Part shown: in pieces, positions 40,239-48,918 of the stretch
Position numbering within the stretch: the first letter of the stretch is position 1
How the letters are laid out: every line of letters starts with the position of its first letter
NCBI GenBank assembly: GCA_043775055.1
Contig: JAYVSU010000068.1
Location: forward strand, 1-52,052
Direction: 5' to 3'
Length of the DNA: 52,052 bases
From: Aalborgiella sp043775055
GTDB lineage: Bacteria > Pseudomonadota > Gammaproteobacteria > Burkholderiales > Burkholderiaceae_C
The notes under the pieces: generated by a model
Seen by the model: the letters and a program-made list of their open reading frames with translations, nothing else
Told to the model about the DNA's origin: nothing
The model's database searches: none
Made by a program: the position numbers and the translations under genes

Positions 40239-41005
40239 GCTATCTAATCCATAGTAGATGATATTTGGTATAAATCGTATTCTGCTTCCTTGCCAGAATA
40301 TTGCCAGAATTTCGATGAATGAAGTAGTATCTATTTCAGCGTAGTCAGTGATTCAATATCTATAAAACTTATTTGAAGATTCTGTTCCTGGGCTGGTCAA
40401 GCTCTAGGCCATCTGGATGGACGAATTTGCAGGTTTGGCCAAAACAATCTGATGCTACCCCTAATAAACAGAGATTCTGCAACTTGAGGCCTTGTCGCTG
40501 TTCATCAAGCAGACAAAATCGATTGTCGCCAAAGTACAACGTGACTTTTGTCCATAGGCATCCATAGACGTTTGTAGTTAGAGAAGTTTATACATATGCA
40601 AAAATACGCTTAAATAATCTTGCAATTGCAGAGTGGTGAGCGTAAAATAAAGATTCGCTATATGCGGAAGCCTACGGGCAAACTCAACTTTCGGGTTGTT
40701 TTACGGAAATTGTTAGTTAAAAAATTCGTCTGCTCCTAGAGTAGAAATAAAAAGTAGCGTCAAAGCTCTGGTTGTTTAAAAGCGGCTAATCCTTTTAGCC
40801 TAATCGATCGTACACAGGGCGGCAGCTCTGATAGTCTGATGCCTTTCGTCGGGCGGTCGGAAAATGCGTGTACGTAAAAAAATGACTTTTTGAATCATTC
40901 AAAAAGCCGCGCTTACAAATTAATGCTGTTTCACAGCAGTTATCAAAAGCCTGCCTGCGCGTCAGCGCCGCGCTATCAATCCTCGCAAGAAAATAGGAGT
41001 TCCGC
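40239..41005. other. Gene-poor AT-rich segment after the tRNA
   Basis: 767 bp with no convincing gene. It opens the accessory region. A short direct repeat, ATTGCCAGAAT next to TTGCCAGAAT (40291-40312), lies near the left end. The minus strand is open from about 40590 to 40378 without a good start codon; I cannot assign it. A perfect 21-bp inverted repeat lies at 40886. No copy of the tRNA-Lys 3' end was noticed here, so an attachment site is not shown. Confidence 0.6.
40886..40906. promoter_or_regulatory. 21-bp perfect inverted repeat upstream of the HTH gene
   Basis: CTTTTTGAAT and ATTCAAAAAG flank a single C. It lies 99 bp before the ATG of the small HTH gene, in the position of an operator. 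No T-run follows, so a terminator is less likely. Confidence 0.5.
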
Positions 41006-41266
41006 ATGGAATTTTTAGTTACGCGCGCGGAGCTCTTGCTCGTTCTAAATATTAGTTATTCTAATAGTTACAAGTTGCATAAAAACGGAAGTCTCTCTAA
41101 ACCAAAAAAATGGTGTGGAACAGGCAAACGTTTTTGTTTGCGACTTGCCGCTAATGAGTTTGCTAAGATGAACGATTTAGAACCACCTGAAGAAGTAACG
41201 ATTCTGGCTTATTGGAACTCAATAGTCAGCATCCGTGAAAAAAAAGGTGGCACTGAAATTGGCTAA
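41006..41266 (+). CDS. Small HTH protein, excisionase/AlpA-like
   Basis: 86 aa. MEFLVTRAELLLVLNISYSN, then YKLHKNGSLSKPKKW and a basic CGTGKRFCLRL segment: the pattern (T/S)RxEL...LxIS...YxLxKxGxLxxP is that of the winged-helix excisionase/AlpA type regulators, with a looser match after the helix-turn-helix. AGGAG lies 8 bases before the ATG, the best ribosome site in this segment. Such proteins often control or assist the recombinase of the same element; a tyrosine recombinase lies 0.7 kb downstream. Followed by a set of hairpins at 41288. Confidence 0.6.
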   Translation: MEFLVTRAELLLVLNISYSNSYKLHKNGSLSKPKKWCGTGKRFCLRLAANEFAKMNDLEPPEEVTILAYWNSIVSIREKKGGTEIG

Positions 41267-41287
41267 AAAAGCCAAGGCAAGCAGCTG

Positions 41288-41369
41288 AGACTTTCGCAAG
41301 TCTTCTCATCGCCACTTCGGCGGCGATGGGTATACCGATTCAGCGCAGAGTCCGTATACCCATCGTTTT
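41288..41369 (+). other. Three successive hairpins, two mutually exclusive
   Basis: Hairpin 1: AGACTT (41288-41293) with AAGTCT (41298-41303). Hairpin 2: CATCGCC (41307-41313) with GGCGATG (41322-41328). Hairpin 3: CGATGGGTATAC (41324-41335) with GTATACCCATCG (41354-41365), followed by TTTTC. Hairpins 2 and 3 share bases 41324-41328 and cannot form together. Hairpin 3 is a 12-bp perfect stem and may terminate the upstream gene; the overlap resembles an attenuator arrangement. Confidence 0.6.
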
Positions 41370-41939
41370 CAAAAATCCGTTATCAACGGAACGATGAATA
41401 CTTAAGACAAAGAAAAGTAGATCTACAAGGTCGAACAGCAACAAAAGGGCTCACAAAGCGCCAGATGAGTTGATAAATAAAATTTGCTTTGAAATTTTCA
41501 AGAAATAGCAAACTAACGCAAAACGCTACACTTCTAACTTGAACGGCGAAGTGAGTGGCTAAAAAGAGTGACGCACACTAAATTCGATACTCAAAATGAA
41601 CGAAAAATCATTGTGATTCAATCACTTATGAGATTTCAATAAGCCAAGAAAAAAATATGACAACTACGCCAAATCGGCGTTTTGTGATTATTTTTTGATG
41701 CCGACGCTTGACCCGAGGATGTGCCCGCTTGCGCGGACTTACCACCTCAACATACCCAATCTTCCCGGGTCACGCTAATAAAAACTTCCCAATATTCACT
41801 TTCAGATACAAGGCAACTTTAACCAGTTGTCATTGGAAAAAATCAGCACGCCGAAAGCCGTAGGTGTGCCCTGGATTTACGGCAAGTGTCTAAACACGTC
41901 ATTACTTTTTTAGTCTTATCATTTTTTGGAGTTTATTTA
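41370..41939 (+). other. Noncoding leader before the recombinase gene
   Basis: 570 bp without a convincing gene. A small terminator-like hairpin lies at 41666-41680 (ACGCC/GGCGT, then TTTT). Further on GACCCG (41711-41716) and CGGGTC (41767-41772) could close a long stem with an inner CCGC/GCGG hairpin, suggesting structured RNA. The segment before the ATG contains GGAG, the ribosome site of the recombinase. Confidence 0.5.
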
Positions 41940-42941
41940 ATGAGTCGTAAAACAGAAGCCAATCATTCCGCCGTTGTAGCTAGCAACATCATAGGAGGAG
42001 CTCGAAAAACCAAAGAGCAACGCGAGCGCATTTGTAAAAATTTTATTGAGTGGTGCTTTGCGCATGGCTATTTGTTCAACTCCATGAAAGAAGTTGACCT
42101 AGCAATGTTGCAGAGCTACTTTGCATCACTTCAAGCCGAAGGTATTACTGTCGCCACACAACACAATCGCCTTTCTGCTATTAAAAAAACCGTGAAAACT
42201 CTGCGACGCGAAAAAGTTTTGTTGGGTATCACGGCCAAAACAGTAGGATTAAAACCGCGAGACCGATCAGGGACAAAATTACCGTTACCAGACAAATTCT
42301 TTCAAATCGTACTTAAACGAGCTGGAAGCTTGGCCGATCCAGAACCAGGTTTTGTAATTGCGCTAAAACTCCAGCGATTGCTAGGTCATCGCGGTCTTGA
42401 ATCATTGATGTCCGTTGCGGATCTAGAGCAATTTGCCCTTGAAGCGGTTGATTGTTTAAAAGTTCCTACTGATATTCCAGTAAAAAGTGGCACCAAAGGG
42501 GGGCGTCCAAGGGATACAGCGATTATTCAAATCAAGGTTATAGAAACTTTACAGGTCATTCGAGAAGCACTGGGATTCATGCGATCAAATGGCGGCTACC
42601 TAATTGTCTGCGGCAAAAGCGGCATTAAATCCGCAATGCAAAAATATCATCGTTTAGCAAGAGAAGTTGGTTTGGTGGGTAAATATGCCCCACATTCGCT
42701 CCGATATGCCTACTGCGTGGACAAAATTATTGAGCTTAAGGATGCTGGATGTAACCGAAAAGAAGCAACATCGTTAGCAGCAAATTTTTTAGGGCATGGG
42801 GACGGACGGGGGCGTTACGTCAGCATGGTATACGGAAAAACCGTGGTTCATACCGTGCCCGTCGAAAAGCGGACATCAAGGCTAGATCGGGCCATCAAGG
42901 CAATTGATAGTCTGATTGGAAGACAAAAACTCTTTGAATAA
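41940..42941 (+). CDS. Tyrosine recombinase / integrase
   Basis: 333 aa from ATG 41940, which has GGAG at 8-base spacing; the open frame reaches back to 41886 but that extension looks non-coding. N-terminal SAM-like DNA-binding region: NFIEWCFAHGYLFNSMKEVD and AEGITVATQHNRLSAIKKTV. Catalytic residues: Arg in LLGHRGLESLMSV (about 155), Lys in SGTKGGRPRD (about 188), HSLR (about 256-259), His in FLGHGDGRGRY (about 288), and Tyr in VSMVYGKT (about 300). The layout matches the integrase-domain proteins of some islands and integrative elements rather than classic phage integrases. Probably drives, or once drove, mobility of this segment. Confidence 0.9.
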   Translation: MSRKTEANHSAVVASNIIGGARKTKEQRERICKNFIEWCFAHGYLFNSMKEVDLAMLQSYFASLQAEGITVATQHNRLSAIKKTVKTLRREKVLLGITAKTVGLKPRDRSGTKLPLPDKFFQIVLKRAGSLADPEPGFVIALKLQRLLGHRGLESLMSVADLEQFALEAVDCLKVPTDIPVKSGTKGGRPRDTAIIQIKVIETLQVIREALGFMRSNGGYLIVCGKSGIKSAMQKYHRLAREVGLVGKYAPHSLRYAYCVDKIIELKDAGCNRKEATSLAANFLGHGDGRGRYVSMVYGKTVVHTVPVEKRTSRLDRAIKAIDSLIGRQKLFE

Positions 42942-43116
42942 TCTCAGTCATAACTGTTTGGGCAACCAGTTGATTGAAGTCCTGTTTAGTATTTACGATT
43001 TTGTCGACACAAATCCACTTTTTATCGAGGACATCAACATGGCTACAAAATATGACAATGTTTGTATTTTTTATAAACGCATGTTTCAATCTGAGCAGCT
43101 TTGAAGCGCCAAAATC

Positions 43117-43140
43117 CTCCTCGCCACATGTGGCGAGGAG
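43117..43140. repeat. 24-bp perfect palindrome
   Basis: CTCCTCGCCA (43117-43126) and TGGCGAGGAG (43131-43140) around CATG, itself palindromic. It lies 175 bp after the recombinase stop. There is no T-run on the plus strand and only four Ts on the minus strand, so it is not a clear terminator. Confidence 0.85.
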
Positions 43141-43226
43141 AAAAGCAAACACAACGTTGTTCGTAATATTGAACCCAAGTGGATGAGTTGGCCCAATTTT
43201 GGTGTTCTTCGACTTGGTTTTCCCGA

Positions 43227-43285
43227 TTTAGTCAACTTTTGGCGACTCAAGTTGATAGAAGTTGACTAAAGTCACCGAAAGTTGA
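43227..43285. repeat. Cluster of AAGTTGA/TCAACTT motifs
   Basis: TTTAGTCAACTT (43227-43238) and AAGTTGACTAAA (43259-43270) form a 12-bp perfect inverted repeat. Two more AAGTTGA copies lie at 43249-43255 and 43279-43285. One left arm can therefore pair with three right arms. The spacing is like that of arm-type binding sites of recombinases, but this is inference. Confidence 0.75.
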
Positions 43286-43718
43286 GAGAAGGGGATGCGG
43301 ACAAATAACTTTGAAGTTGCTAAGAGAATCAAATTCTTTGGCGTGGATTCACTACACATCAGTGCGTGCCTCTAGGCACACCTGTGCTGCTGTATGTGAT
43401 CCACAGAGCCTGACCATGTTGACGCGAGATGGCCGAGATGAGCCATGGCATTGCCACACGACCAAGGATAAGATCACGTTTTCGAACGGCATCACACGGT
43501 TTGACTTTTACTAATCCAAATGAACGTATGGCTGGCTGGCTCGCTCGCTCTATTTACAGTTGCTTTTGAATCTCATATAACATTCGCTGGTTGTTGAGAA
43601 TGATTGCAAAGAAGGGGCTTGCCTACTTGGGGCTCCTATATTTGCGCCTGTCTGTGGAAACTGGTATTGGATATCAGGTATCTGGGCGAATTGGCGATAT
43701 GAAGTTGACGTTCAACTT

Positions 43719-44138
43719 CAGTGTGGCATCCACCACGGTGCCGGCCTTGAGCATGAGGCCGCGCTGGCTCAGTAATTCATTGACTTCCTCTTGGATGGCC
43801 TGGGCCAGTTTGTTTTTTTCCAACCGGTATCTAAAGCGAAGGATGGTGCTCTCATCTGGCACTCGATCAAATTCCTGCAACTGGTCAAACTCACGCTACA
43901 GCGGGGTGTCGAAGAAGGCTTCTTCCATGGCCGGATCGCATTGCTACATGAAGTGCACCCGCAGCATGCACTCCAAGGAAAACGGTGGACGTCCATTCTT
44001 GCCTTCGGGGTAGCACGGCGCACTGCGCTCTACCAGCACCGCCCAAGGTACGACTTGTTCCATATCCCGCAGGAATTCCTGTTTGCAGGTTTTCTTGATG
44101 CTCGGGTTGAGGTTCAGGTTCAGGCTGGCTTGTTGCAT
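43719..44138 (-). pseudogene. Truncated IS5-family transposase remnant
   Basis: Starts MQQASLNLNLNPSIKKTCKQ, then VPWAVLVERSAPCYPEGKNG and RPPFSLECMLRVHFM, the N-terminus of IS5-family transposases. An in-frame TAG follows HFM with loss of several codons (QQWF-like), DPAMEEAFFDTPL continues, a second TAG stands where an aromatic residue is expected, and REFDQLQEFDRVPDESTILR, FRYRLEKNKLAQAI and GLMLKAGTVVDATL follow. After VVDATL the similarity ends at 43719, so the catalytic C-terminal half is gone. Residual left-end sequence seems to extend to about 44203 (upstream of the ATG). Not able to encode an active transposase. Confidence 0.85.
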
Positions 44139-44209
44139 GGGGGTATTTTCGTCTGCAGCGCTTACACGTAGCTCTCAGCGGCAGGGGTTATGCAGAGTTT
44201 CCTTAAGAC

Positions 44210-44261
44210 TTTTGACTAGGACAAAGCGCCCTAAAAAAGGGGCGCTTTGTCCTAGTCAAAA
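44210..44261. repeat. 22-bp perfect inverted repeat before the tad locus
   Basis: The left arm (44210-44231, beginning TTTTGACTAGGACAAAGCGC) and the right arm (44240-44261) are exact reverse complements, separated by 8 bases. It lies between the IS remnant and the first flp gene. No T-run follows on either strand. It could be the end of a small mobile sequence, a recombination site, or a very stable mRNA hairpin. The remaining 100 bp to the flp ATG hold no gene. Confidence 0.9.
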
Positions 44262-44361
44262 AAGGACGATAAGCCCATGTCAAACTTTTCCATCTGGCTA
44301 TATTCGATTTATCAGAAAAGCAGTATTCAGAAAATTTGGGCATATTAAATTTGGAGAAAAT

Positions 44362-44508
44362 ATGCGACATATCGATTACCTACAACATACCCTATATAAC
44401 TTTTTGACAGATGAATCTGGTGCATCACCGATTGAATACATATTAATAGGATCGCTTGTTGCGGTGGTTGGTATGCTTTTTATACTCGCATTTGGCAAGA
44501 GTACATAA
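44362..44508 (+). CDS. flp: Flp-type pilin, short form
   Basis: 48 aa. DESGASPIEYILIGSLVAVV (about residues 18-37) contains the Flp prepilin motif: cleavage after Gly, Glu at +5 and Tyr at +6, followed by a hydrophobic helix. The mature pilin would be about 28 residues, ending ILAFGKST. GGAG lies 6 bases before ATG 44362. First gene of the tad locus, directly followed by the prepilin peptidase. It lacks the cysteines of the two later pilins. Confidence 0.88.
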   Translation: MRHIDYLQHTLYNFLTDESGASPIEYILIGSLVAVVGMLFILAFGKST

Positions 44509-44571
44509 CTATTTAAATGGCACTATTTACGCTAATAACATCTTTATCAATACTAATAAAGTAAATGCATC

Positions 44572-45156
44572 ATGAAAGAATTCGACGCTCTAATTGAACT
44601 CTTGACCATGCTCATCACAGAGCCACGCACAGCAGTATTATTTATTTTGCTTGTGATTGCTTCGATCAGTGACTACCGCACTTTCAAAATTACCAATTGG
44701 TTAACTGTAGGCGGCATCGTTTTTGCACTCGGCTACAACACCATCGTTCACTTTTCGCGCGATCAGGGGTTTCTTTGGGCGCTGGGCGGCCTCGCTATTG
44801 GTTTTTTTAGCATGCTGCCCGCCTATCTACTCAAGATAATGGGCGCTGGCGACGTCAAACTTATGGCCATGGTCGGTGCTTTTTTGGGTGTGACCGATGC
44901 TTGGCATGCGGTCATATTTTCTTTCATTGCGGGCGGTGTAGGTGCGGTGATATTTGCTGTGTTTAACAAGGGTTTTACACAGATGTTGGGCAACGTCAAA
45001 AACATCACTCAGGTGATGGTGTATTCCGCAATGGGTGGGTTCAAGCCAGACGTTCAAATTGAGTCAAACCAATCAGTAGGTAAGTTGCCGTACGGTATAT
45101 GCATCAGTATAGGAAGCATCACGTACATAGTATCAAAACAGCTGGGATATGCATAA
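44572..45156 (+). CDS. tadV: Prepilin peptidase TadV/CpaA
   Basis: 194 aa A24-type aspartic protease of the inner membrane that processes Flp prepilins. The two catalytic Asp are in ISDYRTFKITNWL (about residue 34) and MGAGDVKLMAMVGAFLG (about 94), the GxGD motif. Several membrane helices. Smaller than PilD because it lacks the methyltransferase domain, as usual for TadV. The C-terminus has an extra hydrophobic segment. Confidence 0.93.
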   Translation: MKEFDALIELLTMLITEPRTAVLFILLVIASISDYRTFKITNWLTVGGIVFALGYNTIVHFSRDQGFLWALGGLAIGFFSMLPAYLLKIMGAGDVKLMAMVGAFLGVTDAWHAVIFSFIAGGVGAVIFAVFNKGFTQMLGNVKNITQVMVYSAMGGFKPDVQIESNQSVGKLPYGICISIGSITYIVSKQLGYA

Positions 45157-45196
45157 ATCATTTAACCACCTTTATTAAGGCTCATTAAGGTTTATT

Positions 45197-46042
45197 ATGA
45201 AAAATATCAAAGCCATCGGGTTGTTAGTTCTGGCATTAATATTTGGCTTGGGGGCAGCCGTTTATGCAGCAGGCTGGGTATCGCAGCAGGGCAGTATCGC
45301 CTCTAATAAAGTAGTGATTGCAGCAGCAGATATTGAGCTGGGCAGCAAAATAACGCCACTCATGTTAGCCACCACCGACTGGCCCAGTGGGTCGGTACCG
45401 CCCGGAGCATTTAAGGACATTAAAGACTTGCAAGACCGTGTTGTGAAGGTCAGCGTACTACGGGGCGATGCAATAGTCGAGCGCAAGCTAGCACCCGTGG
45501 GCACCCAAGGTGGACTGTCTGCTGTCATTGCAGAAGGTAAACGGGCCATGACTGTACGGGTTAACGACGTGGTGGGCGTAGCCGGCTTCGCGCTCCCTGG
45601 CAACTATGTAGACGTCATGGTCAATGCCCAGCAAGAAAAAGCCAAGGGCGAAGAAAGCAAACAAATTAGCAAAACCGTGCTTGAGCATGTACTGGTGCTG
45701 GCTGTGGCGCAAGAGTCGGGGCGCGACGATACCAAACCCAAGGTCGTTAGCGCCGTCACCCTAGAACTTTCGCTAGAAGACTCTGAAAAGCTAGATTTAG
45801 CCCGCAGTGTAGGCACGCTGTCTTTGGTATTACGTAACCAAATCGACAAAAAAACAGTTGCTACTACTGGCGTGACCAAGAACGAGCTCTTTGGGGAAAA
45901 GGTTGCAGCGCCATTGCCGCAGCCTGTGAAAGTAGCCGTTGCTCTAAAACCCAGAGTATTTGCAGCCAAGCCGGTGGTGCAGCCAACCGTTGATTGCGTA
46001 CAGATCGTTCAAAACGGTGCTCAAGTCCTTAACTGTTTTTAA
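45197..46042 (+). CDS. cpaB: Flp pilus assembly protein CpaB/RcpC
   Basis: 281 aa. One N-terminal membrane helix (AIGLLVLALIFGLGAAVYAA), then a SAF domain (VVIAAADIELGSKITPLML) and the RcpC region with GKRAMTVRVNDVVGVAGFAL, PGNYVDVMVNAQQ and VTLELSLEDSEKLDLARSVG. Located in the periplasm, it stabilises the secretin. Two cysteines lie near the C-terminus (DCVQIVQNGAQVLNCF). Follows tadV by 40 bp. Confidence 0.93.
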   Translation: MKNIKAIGLLVLALIFGLGAAVYAAGWVSQQGSIASNKVVIAAADIELGSKITPLMLATTDWPSGSVPPGAFKDIKDLQDRVVKVSVLRGDAIVERKLAPVGTQGGLSAVIAEGKRAMTVRVNDVVGVAGFALPGNYVDVMVNAQQEKAKGEESKQISKTVLEHVLVLAVAQESGRDDTKPKVVSAVTLELSLEDSEKLDLARSVGTLSLVLRNQIDKKTVATTGVTKNELFGEKVAAPLPQPVKVAVALKPRVFAAKPVVQPTVDCVQIVQNGAQVLNCF

Positions 46043-46064
46043 TAAAAATAAGGAGTAGGTTCAA

Positions 46065-47813
<1,749 letters not shown>

Positions 47814-47824
47814 AAGGAAAGATC

Positions 47825-48094
47825 ATGAACAAACTTGCAATAGCAACACTGATCACCCTCCTAACGGGCTGCTCATCTGTCACACCTAACTACGATGCGC
47901 AGTTTGGCAACGCCGTGCGGGAAGCCAAACTAAAAATGACGATCAACCCCGACGCTGGCAAAAACCCAGACCAGGCAGTGGGTATGGATGGCAAATCAGC
48001 CAGAGAGTCCATCATTCTTTATCAAAGCACATTTAAGACACCTCCTCCGGCGGTCAACGTCATCAATATCGGTGGTGCTCTAGGAAACAAATAA
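47825..48094 (+). CDS. Small lipoprotein of the tad locus
   Basis: 89 aa. Signal sequence with lipobox LLTGC (Cys at about residue 16). The rest includes FGNAVREAKLKMTINPDAGK and GMDGKSARESIILYQSTFKT, typical of small lipoproteins next to cpaC in betaproteobacterial tad loci (from memory), possibly secretin helpers. Starts 11 bp after cpaC with AAAGGAAAG as ribosome site. Confidence 0.8.
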   Translation: MNKLAIATLITLLTGCSSVTPNYDAQFGNAVREAKLKMTINPDAGKNPDQAVGMDGKSARESIILYQSTFKTPPPAVNVINIGGALGNK

Positions 48095-48259
48095 CAATTA
48101 GCGAATCATCAATGGTGGAAGTTCAATAGAAATTATTGAGCTAATGCCAAACTTAATGAAAGGAGTGGAAACAACTAAACAGAAACTCTGTGAAGGTAAT
48201 TAATCAATAAGTTCAACAGTTTTCTATTTCATTTAAATTTAAATTCAAGGGGTATTCAA

Positions 48260-48466
48260 GTGAACAAATTTCTAAACACAGTTAATTCATCTGTCCGTTC
48301 TTTTGCAAAAGAAGAAGACGGCGCTCAAGTGGTCGAATACGCGCTGATCATCGCTGTTGTGTCGATCGCTCTGGTGGTCGCGCTTCGGGCGCTGACGACC
48401 GGTGCAACTTTCACGAATTTTATCGCTCGTGTTAATACTTGCTTGACAACAGCAACTTGCACCTAA
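48260..48466 (+). CDS. flp: Flp pilin with C-terminal cysteine pair (first copy)
   Basis: 68 aa from a GTG preceded by AAGGGG at 6 bases. SFAKEEDGAQVVEYALIIAV holds the Flp motif (cleavage after Gly, E at +5, Y at +6), followed by a hydrophobic helix and a C-terminal tail ending RVNTCLTTATCT. The next gene is a close paralogue, so the two arose by tandem duplication. Separated from the lipoprotein gene by 165 bp and from the second copy by 145 bp with no gene in either gap; own promoters are possible. Confidence 0.92.
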   Translation: MNKFLNTVNSSVRSFAKEEDGAQVVEYALIIAVVSIALVVALRALTTGATFTNFIARVNTCLTTATCT

Positions 48467-48620
48467 TGCATAGCAGCACCGGAAGAAGGCGGTGGCTTCG
48501 CGGCTTTAGTGGTCGTGAATCCACCCGCTTGTCGACGGTAGCTGTTGGCAATTTTTAAATCAGCACCATCCTAGCCCTGCTGTTATCAGGATTCACAACC
48601 AACTGAATAAGGTGAAGCAA

Positions 48621-48830
48621 ATGAACAGGTTTCTTAACAAAGTCAATGCATCCATCCGATCCTTTGCCAAGGAAGAAGATGGCGCTCAAGTGGTCGAATA
48701 TGCGTTGATCATCGCTGTCGTGTCAATCGCTCTGGTGGTTGCGCTTGGCGCACTTGCGGGTCCTAACAACCCTTTTGAAAATTTTATCGATCGCGTCAAT
48801 ACATGTTTGACTACAGCTGCTTGCCTTTAG
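48621..48830 (+). CDS. flp: Flp pilin with C-terminal cysteine pair (second copy)
   Basis: 69 aa from ATG 48621 with AAGG 8 bases upstream (a GTG at 48612 is in frame). SFAKEEDGAQVVEYALIIAV is identical to that of the first copy; the copies differ mainly after the hydrophobic helix (GALAGPNNPFENFID versus RALTTGATFTNFIA) and share the RVNTCLTTA-C ending. The two are probably the major pilins, or alternative subunits. Confidence 0.92.
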   Translation: MNRFLNKVNASIRSFAKEEDGAQVVEYALIIAVVSIALVVALGALAGPNNPFENFIDRVNTCLTTAACL

Positions 48831-48918
48831 TGACAACAGCGCCATGCACTAAATCAAATATTTGAAAGCGGAATCTTCATAGTCTCCGCTTCCATCCGAG
48901 ATCAAAAGAGGCCTTGTC

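Larger units (their letters stand above)
42942..43718. other. Spacer with palindromes and AAGTTGA motifs, no convincing gene
   Basis: 777 bp. Short open frames exist on both strands but have no ribosome sites or recognisable domains. The notable content is a 24-bp perfect palindrome (43117-43140), a cluster of AAGTTGA/TCAACTT motifs (43227-43285) and a further inverted pair of the same motif at the break of the transposase remnant (43701-43719). Confidence 0.5.

Noticed and set aside
40373..40590. Open frames on both strands just after tRNA-Lys.
   Set aside because: The minus-strand frame has no proper start and the plus-strand one has no ribosome site; neither resembles a known protein.
42916..43104. 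62-residue open frame overlapping the end of the recombinase gene.
   Set aside because: Starts with TTG inside the recombinase, no ribosome site, no recognisable domain.
43311..43514. 67-residue plus-strand open frame.
   Set aside because: Starts with TTG without ribosome site and shows no domain; the surrounding region is decayed.
43591..44013. 140-residue plus-strand open frame over the IS remnant.
   Set aside because: It is the antisense of the transposase pseudogene, whose minus-strand protein similarity is clear.
40200..44361. A second copy of the tRNA-Lys 3' end as attachment site.
   Set aside because: No stretch matching GTTCGACCCCCGCAGGTCCC was noticed in the segment.
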